A stretch of DNA of 64,000 nucleotides from Polymorphobacter_B sp038225475. GTDB taxonomy: Bacteria; Pseudomonadota; Alphaproteobacteria; Sphingomonadales; Sphingomonadaceae. Where the stretch lies: NCBI GenBank assembly GCA_038225475.1, contig JBBRRA010000005.1, positions 62,001 to 126,000 of the forward strand, given 5' to 3'. Positions within the stretch are counted from its first letter, which is position 1; the number at the start of each line of letters is the position of its first letter. Positions 53,909-64,000 of this stretch are shown here, piece after piece. Position numbers and translations under genes: made by a program. Below the pieces are notes generated by a model, which made no database searches, had not been told where the DNA came from, and was given only the letters and a program-made list of their open reading frames with translations.

Positions 53909-54937
53909 TTACCCGCCCGGCAGCAACAGGCTCGCATCGCCGTAGCTGTAAAACCGGTAGCCGCTGTCGATCGCATGGCGGTACGCCGCCTGCATGCGTT
54001 CGAGCCCCATCAGTGCGCTGACCAGCATGAACAGCGTCGATTTCGGCAGGTGGAAGTTGGTGAGCAGCCCGTCGACCACGGCAAAGCGGAACCCCGGGGT
54101 GATGAAGATGCGCGTGTCGCCGCTGAACGCCGCGACGCCGTCGGGGGTCCACGCGCTTTCGAGCAGGCGCGCGGAGGTGGTGCCAACGGCGATGATGCGC
54201 CCGCCGGCGGCTTTGGCGGCGTTGATGCGCGCGGCGGTGGCGGCGTCGATATGCCCCGTTTCGGCGTGCATCGCATGATCGTCGGTATCGTCGGCCTTGA
54301 CCGGCAGGAAGGTGCCCGCGCCGACGTGCAGCGTCACGGTTTCGCGGCTGGCCCCGGTCGCATCGATCGCGGCGAGCAGCGCAGGGGTGAAGTGCAGCCC
54401 GGCGGTGGGGGCGGCAACCGCGCCGGGCTTGACCGCATAGAGCGTCTGATAATCGGTGTCGTCCTGCGCATCGACGGCGCGCTTGCTCGCGATATAGGGC
54501 GGCAGCGGCATTTGACCGGCGGCAGCGAGCGCAACTTCAAACGGCGCGGCGCTGTCGAAGCGCCACTGGATGCTGCCGTCGTCGCCGCGCGCCTCGACGA
54601 CGCCCTCGAGCCCGCCGCCGAAATCGATACGGTCACCGAGGCGCAGCCGCTTGGCATTGCGGACAAAGCTCCACCAGCGGCGGTGTTCGACCTGCTGGTG
54701 CAGCGTGACGCGGATCAGCGCGCTATGCTTGTGCCCGAATAATTGCGCCGGGATGACGCGCGTGTCGTTGAACACGAGGCAATCGCCGGCGCGCAGCTGA
54801 CCGGGCAAATCGGCCATCGTCAGGTCGGCGAGACCAGCCGGCGTGACGCGCAGCAGCCGCGCTGCGTCGCGCGGTACCGCCGGGCGCAGCGCGATGCGCT
54901 CGGGCGGCAGCGTGAAATCGAAATCGGAGACGAGCAT
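53909..54937 (-). CDS. queA: S-adenosylmethionine:tRNA ribosyltransferase-isomerase
   Basis: QueA (342 residues) transfers and rearranges the ribosyl group of SAM onto preQ1-tRNA to form epoxyqueuosine. The opening MLVSDFDFTLPPERIALRP, the GDCLVFNDTRVIPAQLFG segment, GLHFTPALLAAID and the TLHVGAGTFLPVKADD block mark the family. Normal length. It is followed upstream by a cyclophilin and downstream by the VOC gene in place of tgt. Confidence 0.96.
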   Translation of the reverse strand: MLVSDFDFTLPPERIALRPAVPRDAARLLRVTPAGLADLTMADLPGQLRAGDCLVFNDTRVIPAQLFGHKHSALIRVTLHQQVEHRRWWSFVRNAKRLRLGDRIDFGGGLEGVVEARGDDGSIQWRFDSAAPFEVALAAAGQMPLPPYIASKRAVDAQDDTDYQTLYAVKPGAVAAPTAGLHFTPALLAAIDATGASRETVTLHVGAGTFLPVKADDTDDHAMHAETGHIDAATAARINAAKAAGGRIIAVGTTSARLLESAWTPDGVAAFSGDTRIFITPGFRFAVVDGLLTNFHLPKSTLFMLVSALMGLERMQAAYRHAIDSGYRFYSYGDASLLLPGG

Positions 54938-54986
54938 TTAATCCTTACCGCCACCACGGCGTCTGCCGGAGTGGCAACGTACGCGG

Positions 54987-55700
54987 TTACTTGGGCGGCG
55001 CTGCTGCTGTTGGGGCGTTCGACGCCGGGACCGCGACCGTGCCGATCGTCGCCGGAGCCGCCGCCGGTGCGGGAGCCGCCGGTGCAGGAGACGCCGCCGC
55101 TGCGCCCGCATCGCTGGCGATCGACGCGTGCACGATCTTCGACGGATGTTCGGGCGGCTCGCCCTTTTCGATCGCGTCGACAAGGTCCATGCCCGCCGTC
55201 ACCCGGCCCCAGACGGTGTAAACACCGTCGAGCTTCAGCGTCGGCTGCAGCACAATATAGAATTGGCTGTTGGCGCTATCGACCGACCCGGCGCGCGCCA
55301 TCGCGACCGCGCCGCGCACATGCGGCAGCGCGTTGAATTCGGCCTTGAGGTCGGGCAGTTTCGATCCGCCCTGCCCGGTGCCGGTCGGGTCGCCGCCCTG
55401 CGCCATGAAGCCGTCGATGACGCGGTGGAATACCGTGCCGTTGTAAAAACCCTGCCGGACCAGCGTCTTGACGCGCTCGACATGCCGCGGCGCGACATCG
55501 GGGCGCATCTGGATCGTCACCCGCCCGCCGGTCGACAGGTCGAGCAGCAGCGTGTTGTCGGGCGTCAGCGGCGCCGTCGCGATCACCACCGGCGGCGGCG
55601 CGTCGGGCAGCTTGGTCAGCCCCCGGTCGACCTTGGCCGGCGCTGCGGCAGCACCGGTGGTCAGCATCAGGCCGGCCAGTGCCAGCATCGTCGTTCGCAT
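54987..55700 (-). CDS. Peptidyl-prolyl cis-trans isomerase, cyclophilin type, exported
   Basis: The 237-residue protein begins with a signal peptide (MRTTMLALAGLMLTTGAAAAPA). The cyclophilin domain has NGTVFHRVIDGFMAQGGDPTG and GAVAMARAGSVDSANSQFYI, with the catalytic Arg and the Phe/Gln residues. The last about 40 residues are Ala-Pro-rich (SPAPAAPAPAAAPATI), a disordered tail. It probably folds periplasmic proteins. It is 49 bp ahead of queA. Confidence 0.93.
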   Translation of the reverse strand: MRTTMLALAGLMLTTGAAAAPAKVDRGLTKLPDAPPPVVIATAPLTPDNTLLLDLSTGGRVTIQMRPDVAPRHVERVKTLVRQGFYNGTVFHRVIDGFMAQGGDPTGTGQGGSKLPDLKAEFNALPHVRGAVAMARAGSVDSANSQFYIVLQPTLKLDGVYTVWGRVTAGMDLVDAIEKGEPPEHPSKIVHASIASDAGAAAASPAPAAPAPAAAPATIGTVAVPASNAPTAAAPPK

Positions 55701-55778
55701 GCGTTTCTCCCCGCCCGTCCTCACCGATGAGCGGTGCTGTAGTGCGTCATAGCTGTCGGCGTGCTGAACGTCACGCCC

Positions 55779-56510
55779 CTAGCCGCAACTGCTGAGCGGT
55801 GGGGCATCACGCGTGCGCAGCGCTGTGATTTCGGCGCGCGCGGCGGCGACATCGGCGCGGTACGCGGGCATCGGCTCGACGCGCTTGTACAGAGCGGTGC
55901 CGAGCGTGCGACCGGCAGCGACATCGCTCGCCCAGTGGACGCGGCAGGCGATGCGGTTGTCGCCGACCGCGGTTCCCCATGCCTTTGCAACGCCGCGGCG
56001 ATCGGGCGCAACATCGCCGAGCGCGGCACCCCACAGCGTCCCGATTGCCGCATGGCCGCTGGGATAGGCAAAGCTGAGCTCGCCCGAATTGGCGCGCGGA
56101 TCGCAGGTGACGGTGGCGGTATCGCCGACGAACGGCCGGTCGCGGTGGTAGAAATCCTTGCTCACTTTCACCGGTGCATAGGCATCCGCCCCCAGCCGCG
56201 CGAGCAGCCGGAACAGCCCCGGTGCGCTAGCCGCATCGACGGGTGCGGCAACGATGCACGCGATCTGCGGAGCCATCGCTGCGGCGCGCCCGGGATGCAG
56301 CTGCGTGATCGCCGCCTGCCAGCTGCGCCCGCCCACGCCGCCAGCGCTGGCGGCATAGGTGGCACGGTCGGCGGCATCGGCGGCGCTGCCCGATTTCGGC
56401 GGGCCCGGCAACAGCTTGGCCCAATCGAGCGGCGGCTGCCCGGCGAGATAACCGACCGGCGGCGCATCGGCGTTCAGTACCGCGGCCGCCGCAACTATCA
56501 ACAGGATCAC
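55779..56510 (-). CDS. Class A nonspecific acid phosphatase (PAP2 superfamily)
   Basis: The 243-residue protein has a signal-like start (VILLIVAAAAVLNADA) and should be periplasmic. The three-part PAP2 active site is complete: K118-x6-RP126 (KDFYHRDRP), PSGH at 150-153, and R186-x5-H192-x3-D196 (RIACRVHWASD). These give a phospho-histidine phosphatase of the PhoN/PhoC kind. I place the start at the GTG at 56510 because a GGGGGA ribosome site is eight bases upstream; further upstream is divergent spacer and clpA antisense. Confidence 0.88.
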   Translation of the reverse strand: MILLIVAAAAVLNADAPPVGYLAGQPPLDWAKLLPGPPKSGSAADAADRATYAASAGGVGGRSWQAAITQLHPGRAAAMAPQIACIVAAPVDAASAPGLFRLLARLGADAYAPVKVSKDFYHRDRPFVGDTATVTCDPRANSGELSFAYPSGHAAIGTLWGAALGDVAPDRRGVAKAWGTAVGDNRIACRVHWASDVAAGRTLGTALYKRVEPMPAYRADVAAARAEITALRTRDAPPLSSCG

Positions 56511-56663
56511 TCGCAAGTCCCCCAACCCGCTGCCGTAACCTTTTATACACAGATATCGTGGCGCGCCCAAGCGCCGCACGACTACCCCTTGATGTTTGAA
56601 GGCAACGGGATGACATTCAGGACTGAGGCAGGGAAGCCCGTTCCCGCGCCGTGGGAGACCAAG

Positions 56664-59012
<2,349 letters not shown>

Positions 59013-59143
59013 CCGCGCCGCGACGGCCGCCACCCGCACCGGGTGGCGGCCGATCGCTGCTGACAGCGGTCGGTGGGATGGGGCTGTCGCCGGGTGCGCG
59101 TCTTGGTTATCGTTGGTCGTCCAAGGTTTCGAGGGAGCAGACC

Positions 59144-60013
59144 GTGCCGCACGTGACGCAGGCGATGATCGACCTTTACGATCATTACACGCATGTCGGG
59201 CTCGACCGGCGCGCGCTGATGTCGGGCATGGTGCGGCTGACCGGCAGCGCGGCAGCGGCAGCAGCGGTGATCCCGCTGCTCGAAGCGTCGCCGGCGGCGG
59301 GGAGCATCATTGCCGGGGACGATGCGCGACTGACCACCGCGACCGTGTATTGGGCAGGCGGCGGCGACCATCAGCTGAGCGGCTATCTTGTCCGCCCGGC
59401 GCATGCCCCCGGCAAGCTTGGCACCGTCATGGTCATCCACGAAAATCGCGGGCTGACCGAACATATCAAGGATGTCGCACGCCGCATCGCGCTCGAAGGG
59501 TTCGTGGCGCTTGCCCCCGACTTTCTTGCGCCCGCCGGTGGTACCCCCACCGACGAGGACCAGGCGCGGACGATGATCGGCGCGCTGGTCCGCGACGCGA
59601 CGGTCGCCGACGGTGTCGCCACGCTCGGCTATCTCGCCGCGCTCAACGGCGGCAACGGCAAAGTCGGCGCGATCGGTTTTTGCTGGGGCGGCGGCATGAC
59701 CAACGCGGTCGCCGTCGCGGCGGGGCGCAAGCTCGCCGTCAGCGTGCCCTATTACGGCCCGCAGCCCGCCAGCGCGAGCGGCATCACCGCGCATCTGGTG
59801 CTCCACTATGCCGGGCTCGACGAGCGCATCGACGCGGGCATTCCGGCGTATGAAACCGCGCTGAAGGCCGCCGGCGTGGCGTATGAGGTTTATGTCTATC
59901 CGGGCGTCAACCACGCGTTCAACAACGACACCGCCGTCGGTCGCTATGACAAAGCGGCGAGCGAGCTGGCGTGGGGCCGCACCGTCAAGGCGCTCCACGC
60001 CGCGCTGGGGTGA
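59144..60013 (+). CDS. Dienelactone hydrolase family protein with a Tat-like N-terminus
   Basis: The 289-residue alpha/beta hydrolase starts with a GTG at 59144 preceded by GGGAG. The first about 45 residues contain LDRRALMSGM followed by a hydrophobic alanine stretch, a twin-arginine-like export signal. The catalytic nucleophile is Cys in GFCWGGGMT, and the histidine is in PGVNHAFNND, as in the DLH/YghX group. It may act on lactones or esters in the periplasm; the substrate is unknown. Confidence 0.87.
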   Translation: MPHVTQAMIDLYDHYTHVGLDRRALMSGMVRLTGSAAAAAAVIPLLEASPAAGSIIAGDDARLTTATVYWAGGGDHQLSGYLVRPAHAPGKLGTVMVIHENRGLTEHIKDVARRIALEGFVALAPDFLAPAGGTPTDEDQARTMIGALVRDATVADGVATLGYLAALNGGNGKVGAIGFCWGGGMTNAVAVAAGRKLAVSVPYYGPQPASASGITAHLVLHYAGLDERIDAGIPAYETALKAAGVAYEVYVYPGVNHAFNNDTAVGRYDKAASELAWGRTVKALHAALG

Positions 60014-60161
60014 GCCGGCGCGGGGGCGCGCTCACCACGCAATTGCATTGCGTATATCGCACGGTCGTGCCGCAGCAGCCGAGGCCGAGATGGCGCGGTG
60101 CAACCGGCCTGCAAAGTCATAATCGCCCGAAAATCGCTGCGACAGATGGCCAGCGGCTAAA

Positions 60162-60192
60162 CAAAAAGGCCCCGGTGTTATCCACCGGGGCC
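60162..60192 (-). terminator. Rho-independent terminator of the Bax-inhibitor-1 gene
   Basis: Read on the minus strand a ten-base stem GGCCCCGGTG/CACCGGGGCC with a five-base loop is followed by TTTTTG. It is 14 bases past the gene stop. The 193 bp region 60014-60206 holds no other feature. Confidence 0.87.
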
Positions 60193-60206
60193 CGACTAGC
60201 GTTGGC

Positions 60207-60947
60207 TTAGTTGCGGCTGCCGCCGGTAAAGCGCAGCAGGAACAGGAACAGGTTGATGAAGTCGAGGTACAGCGTCAACGCGCCCATCACGATCGACTTA
60301 CCGTACATGTCGCTGCCCTGCACGACATCGTACATGTTCTTGATCTTCTGCGTGTCATAGACGGTCAGTGCCGAGAACAGCAGCACGCCGACAAACGAGA
60401 TCAGCAGCGAACCCTGCGCCGACGGGAAAAACGCGTTGATCAACATCGCGACGATCAGCCCGACGAGGCCCATCATCAGGAACTTCCCCATCGCGCCAAG
60501 GTCGCGCTTCGTCGTGTAGCCGTACAGGCTGAGCGCGCCGAAACCCGCCGCCGTGGCAAAGAACGTCGAGGCGATCGACCCGCCGGTATAGCGCAGGAAA
60601 ATCGCCGACATCGACACGCCCATGATCGCCGCAAAGCCCCAAAACAGCGCCTTGATGCTGAATTCGGACAGCCGGTTGATCGCCGCGCTCATCGTGATGA
60701 CGAGGCCGAGCGGTGCCAGCATGACGATCCAGCCGAGCAGCGACGGACGTCCGACTTCGTTGAACAACGTGTTGACCAGCCCCGACTGCGCAAAGCCGAG
60801 CGCCACCACGCCGGTGAGCAGCACGCCGCTCGCCATGTAGTTGTAAACCGACAACATGTAAGACCGCAGGCCAGCATCGAAGCTGGCCGCCTGCGCCTCC
60901 GTTCCCGCTCGCGGGAAGGCGATGCGGGGATCGACCTGGTTTGCCAT
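60207..60947 (-). CDS. Bax inhibitor-1/YccA family membrane protein
   Basis: The 246-residue protein has seven membrane helices of the TMBIM/YccA family, which in bacteria includes a pH-sensitive calcium leak and a FtsH modulator. The family text is LRSYMLSVYNYMASGVLLTGVVALG near the start, FSALTVYDTQKIKNMYD with the conserved aspartates, and GALTLYLDFINLFLFLLRFTGG at the end. GGAG precedes the ATG at 60947. It stands alone and has a good terminator. Confidence 0.93.
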   Translation of the reverse strand: MANQVDPRIAFPRAGTEAQAASFDAGLRSYMLSVYNYMASGVLLTGVVALGFAQSGLVNTLFNEVGRPSLLGWIVMLAPLGLVITMSAAINRLSEFSIKALFWGFAAIMGVSMSAIFLRYTGGSIASTFFATAAGFGALSLYGYTTKRDLGAMGKFLMMGLVGLIVAMLINAFFPSAQGSLLISFVGVLLFSALTVYDTQKIKNMYDVVQGSDMYGKSIVMGALTLYLDFINLFLFLLRFTGGSRN

Positions 60948-61036
60948 CAAAATCTCCATCACCCCGGCAATGGTGCCGGTGTCCCCGTAATATCGGCGCT
61001 TTAACGGACGAGTTCAAGCGGGCGTGGCAGCGACAT

Positions 61037-63523
61037 TTACAGCGTCCGCAAAACCGTATTGGGCCGCGCCGACAATGCCCCCCACGACCCCGCCAGCCCG
61101 AGCAGCACGGTGACGCTGGCCCCGATCGTCACGGTCGCCAGCACCGGGCCCCATGCGACGATCCATTCGAGCTTGAGCACCTGCGTCACGACATACCACC
61201 CGCCCGCCATGCCGAGGCCGAGCGCCAGCACCGCGACGATCGCGGCGAGCAGGCCATATTCGATCAGCGTTGCGCGCAGGATCTGGCCGCGGGTGGCACC
61301 GAGCACCTTGAGCAGCACCGCATCGTACAACCGCGCCTGGCGGCTGGCGGCGAGCGCACCGATCAGCACCGCAATCCCGGCGGCGACAGTCACCGACGCC
61401 GCCGCGCGCACCGCCGCCGACAATTGCCCGAGCAGCGCGCCGACCTGACCGAGCACGTCCTTGACCCGCACAAGGCTTGCGGTCGGCAGTTGATGCGTCA
61501 TTACCGCCGAAAAGCTGCGCTCCTGCGCCGCCGTCATCGCGACGGTGGCCATCCAGGTATGCGGCGCCGCCTCGAGCGTTCCCGGCGCAAACAGGATGGC
61601 GAAGTTGAACCCCAGCCCCGACCAGTCGATCTTGCGCAGCGACGCGATCCGCGCGGTCACATCGACGCCGAGCACCGAGATCGTCAGCGTATCGCCGACA
61701 TGCAGCCCGAGCGCGGTGGCGGCGTCCTGATCGATCGAGACCAGCGGCGGGCCGCTATAGTTTGCCGGCCACCATTTGCCCGCCGTCAGCGTATTGTGTT
61801 CGGGGAAGGTTGCGGCATAGCTCAGCCCGCGGTCGCCGCGCAAAATCCACGCCGCATCGCTGACATGCTTCAACTGCGCGACCGGCACGCCGTTGACCGC
61901 GGTGACCGGGCCGCGCAGCGACGGCACCGTGCGCAACGCGGCACCGGGAGCGGTCGTGCCGACCAGCGCGGTGAACTGCGCCAGCGCGTCGGTCGGGATG
62001 TCGATGACGAAAAAGCTCGGCGCGCGCTTGGGCAGCTTGGCGTCGATCTGCCCGGCAAGATTGCCCTCGATCACGCTGAGGGTCGCAAACAGCGTCAGCC
62101 CGAGACCGAGTGCGACGACAAGCTGCCGCGTCTGCGCGCCGGGGCGGTGGAGATTGCCGAGCGCCAGCCGCGCCAGCGTGCCCTTGGGGCGCGGCCAGCG
62201 CTCCGCCGCGAGCCGGATCGCCTGCGCCAGACCGGCGAGCAGCAGCAGCAGGCCGAGCGCCGACGCGATGAAAATCGCGGCAAACAACCGGTCGGTCGAT
62301 TGCGACACCGCGAGCGCTGCGGTTGCCGCCGCCGCTCCGCCGACCAGCGCGACGGTGCGCCAGCCCGGCCAGCGGCGCGCCTCCACCTTGTCGCGGAACA
62401 GCCGCGCGGCGGGCAGTGCCGTCGCCTGCGCCAGCGGCCACAGCGCGAACGCCAGCGCGATCAGCAGGCCGTACGCACCCGCCACAAGCAACGGCCACGG
62501 ATAAATGCCGAGCGTCGGCGGAACCGGGATCGCGTCGCCGGCCAGCGTGATGACCAGCCACGGCACCGCCGCCCCCAACGCCATCCCGATCAGCACCGCG
62601 GCGAGCGCAACGAGGCCGATCTGATACAGATAGCTTCGGAAAATCAGCGGCGTCGACGCCCCGAGCGACTTCAGCGTTGCGATCGTATTCGCCTTGGCCG
62701 CCAGATACGCCGCGACGCCGTTGCCGACGCCGACGCCCGCCACCACCAGCGCGGTCAGCCCGACCAGCGTCAGGAACTGCCCGAGCCGGTCGATGAACTG
62801 CCGCACGCCGGGGGCGCTGTCGGACCGGTCCTGCAACTGCCACCCGGCCTGCGCGAAATCGTGGCGCAGGCGTGCCGCTGCGGCCTTGGGCGTGATGCTG
62901 CCCGGCAGTTTGACGCGGTAGTGCGCGCGGAACAGGCTGCCCGGCGCGAGCAATCCGGTCGCGTCGAGGTCGGCAAGCCGGATAACAGCACCGGGGCCGA
63001 AGCCAAAGCCCTCGCCCGCCTGATCGGGTTCGTTTGCGATGATGCCCGCAATGCGGAAGCTGCTGCTGCCGACCGCGAGCCCCTCGCCCGCGTGCAGCCC
63101 GAGCCGTTCGGCGAGCGCGCTCGACACCGCGATGCTGCCGGGCGTCAACGCCGCGCCGTTGGTCAAGCTGAAACTGCCGTACAGCGGATAGCGCGCATCG
63201 ACGGCCTTCAGCTCGGCGAGCACGCGGTCGTCGGCGTTCGGCTTGCCCGCCATCGCGCGCAGCCGCAACACTTCGGACACGGTGCCGAGCTTTGCCAGCC
63301 CGGCCCGCTCCCCCGCGTCGGCGCGGCGCTGAGTCAGCCGCGCCTCGATGTCACCGCCGAGGATGAGTTGGCCGCGGTCCGACAATCCCGTGGTGATCGC
63401 CGCCGACAGGCTGCCGACGCCGGCCAGCGCCGCGACGCCGAGCACGAGGCACGTCGCCAGGAGCCGCAGCCCATTGAGGCCGCCGCGCAGTTCACGCAGT
63501 GCAAGGCGCAGCGCCAGGCTCAT
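61037..63523 (-). CDS. FtsX-like ABC transporter permease (YbbP type)
   Basis: The 828-residue permease has the duplicated four-helix FtsX arrangement: helix one after MSLALRLALRELRGGLNGLR, a large periplasmic domain, three helices near 260-390, further helices, a second periplasmic domain and a C-terminal three-helix block ending VTVLLGLAGSWGAL. Such YbbP/LolC-like permeases work with a LolD/YbbA-type ATPase in lipid, lipoprotein or toxic-peptide handling. The ATG overlaps the stop of the ATPase gene (ATGA), so it is the second gene of an ABC operon. The substrate is not evident. Confidence 0.93.
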   Translation of the reverse strand: MSLALRLALRELRGGLNGLRLLATCLVLGVAALAGVGSLSAAITTGLSDRGQLILGGDIEARLTQRRADAGERAGLAKLGTVSEVLRLRAMAGKPNADDRVLAELKAVDARYPLYGSFSLTNGAALTPGSIAVSSALAERLGLHAGEGLAVGSSSFRIAGIIANEPDQAGEGFGFGPGAVIRLADLDATGLLAPGSLFRAHYRVKLPGSITPKAAAARLRHDFAQAGWQLQDRSDSAPGVRQFIDRLGQFLTLVGLTALVVAGVGVGNGVAAYLAAKANTIATLKSLGASTPLIFRSYLYQIGLVALAAVLIGMALGAAVPWLVITLAGDAIPVPPTLGIYPWPLLVAGAYGLLIALAFALWPLAQATALPAARLFRDKVEARRWPGWRTVALVGGAAAATAALAVSQSTDRLFAAIFIASALGLLLLLAGLAQAIRLAAERWPRPKGTLARLALGNLHRPGAQTRQLVVALGLGLTLFATLSVIEGNLAGQIDAKLPKRAPSFFVIDIPTDALAQFTALVGTTAPGAALRTVPSLRGPVTAVNGVPVAQLKHVSDAAWILRGDRGLSYAATFPEHNTLTAGKWWPANYSGPPLVSIDQDAATALGLHVGDTLTISVLGVDVTARIASLRKIDWSGLGFNFAILFAPGTLEAAPHTWMATVAMTAAQERSFSAVMTHQLPTASLVRVKDVLGQVGALLGQLSAAVRAAASVTVAAGIAVLIGALAASRQARLYDAVLLKVLGATRGQILRATLIEYGLLAAIVAVLALGLGMAGGWYVVTQVLKLEWIVAWGPVLATVTIGASVTVLLGLAGSWGALSARPNTVLRTL

Positions 63524-64000
63524 GCCGCCGCCGTCGCATGATCGCGGATGACCTGCCCGTCCTTCATTTCGATGATCCGGTCGCAGCGTTGCGCCAGCTC
63601 GACATCGTGCGTGATCAGCACCAGCGTCGCGCCGCTGGCAGCCGCCTGCTCGAACATCAGTTCGGCGATCGCTGCGCCGGTTGCCGCATCGAGATTGCCC
63701 GTCGGCTCGTCGGCGAACAGCAGCACCGGGCGGCAGGCGGTGGCGCGCGCGATGCCGACGCGCTGCTGCTCGCCGCCCGACAGTTGCGACGGATAATGCG
63801 TCAGCCGGTGACCGAGCCCGACCGCGACCAGCTCCGCCGTCGCGCGCGCCGTTGCGTCGGCAATGCCCGCCAGCTCGAGCGGCACCGCGACATTTTCGGT
63901 CGCGGTCATCGTGGGGATCAGGTGGAACGCCTGCAGCACGATGCCGATGCGGCCGCGCCGGGCACGTGCCAGCCCATCCTCGTCGAGCGCGCCGAAATCA
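63520..64000 (-). CDS. ABC transporter ATP-binding protein, LolD/YbbA type (cut by window edge)
   Basis: The C-terminal 159 codons and stop are in the window; the Walker A region lies beyond position 64000. Visible motifs are the Q-loop (IVLQAFHLIPTMTATENV), the signature LSGGEQQRVGIARA, Walker B VLLFADEPTGNLD and the H-loop ITHD. This spacing and wording fit the MacB/LolD/YbbA group that pairs with FtsX-type permeases. The gene overlaps that permease by four bases and continues past the edge. Confidence 0.93.
   Translation of the reverse strand, partial: DFGALDEDGLARARRGRIGIVLQAFHLIPTMTATENVAVPLELAGIADATARATAELVAVGLGHRLTHYPSQLSGGEQQRVGIARATACRPVLLFADEPTGNLDAATGAAIAELMFEQAAASGATLVLITHDVELAQRCDRIIEMKDGQVIRDHATAAA

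Noticed and set aside
60941..63541. 866-codon rightward open frame
   Set aside because: It is the antisense shadow of the FtsX-like permease and has no domain features.

Overview
The window is a 64 kb piece of a GC-rich alphaproteobacterial chromosome, most probably from the order Sphingomonadales. The evidence is gene content and order: a complete nuo operon running into birA, coaX, rnj and a DUF1467 gene, a SapC-family protein, a DUF2842 gene, a class I aldolase/pgk/gap/tkt cluster, and a large TonB-dependent receptor. Most genes are housekeeping and tightly packed, with many 1-11 nt start/stop overlaps. I see no CRISPR array, prophage or insertion sequence.

Region by region: 1-3165 holds the start of a leftward gene of uncertain function, then a rightward pair (a two-TM protein with a very long helical domain, and a small unknown protein). 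From 21618 down to 3185 runs one long leftward block: nuoA-B-C-D-E-F, an AT-rich unknown gene, nuoG-H-I, a 175 bp gap with an inverted pair of REP-like hairpins, nuoJ-K-L-M-N, birA, coaX, rnj, DUF1467. It encodes all 14 complex I subunits with nuoC and nuoD separate. Next, leftward, come efp-suhB, thiE, two small secreted unknowns, and tkt-gap-pgk-unknown-fba. From 30.7 to 37.7 kb the rightward genes are a small coiled-coil gene, zapA, 6S RNA, 5-formyl-THF cyclo-ligase, DUF2842, chorismate mutase, then rluB-like, rsmD and uvrD/pcrA. tRNA-Asp, DUF1328, a lipoprotein and tRNA-Leu lie on the opposite strand between them.

From 37.7 to 45.4 kb lie a ThDP decarboxylase, an FprA-like ferredoxin reductase, lepA (rightward), cytochrome b561, sapC and a GlcD-type FAD oxidoreductase. 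From 45.5 to 51.8 kb are a secreted unknown, the TonB receptor with a clear terminator, a DEAD-box helicase and an enoyl-CoA hydratase. From 51.8 to 56.5 kb, leftward, are tgt, a foreign-looking secreted VOC gene, queA, a cyclophilin and a class A acid phosphatase. clpA and a dienelactone hydrolase run right, then a Bax-inhibitor-1 protein and an FtsX-type ABC transporter run left to the window edge.

The most unusual point is the AT-rich membrane-anchored gene lodged between nuoF and nuoG while keeping perfect translational packing. Others are the chorismate mutase frame that ends inside the tRNA-Asp gene on the other strand, the VOC gene splitting queA from tgt, and the REP-like pair inside the nuo operon. 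All GC figures and family assignments are from reading by eye; no database search was run.
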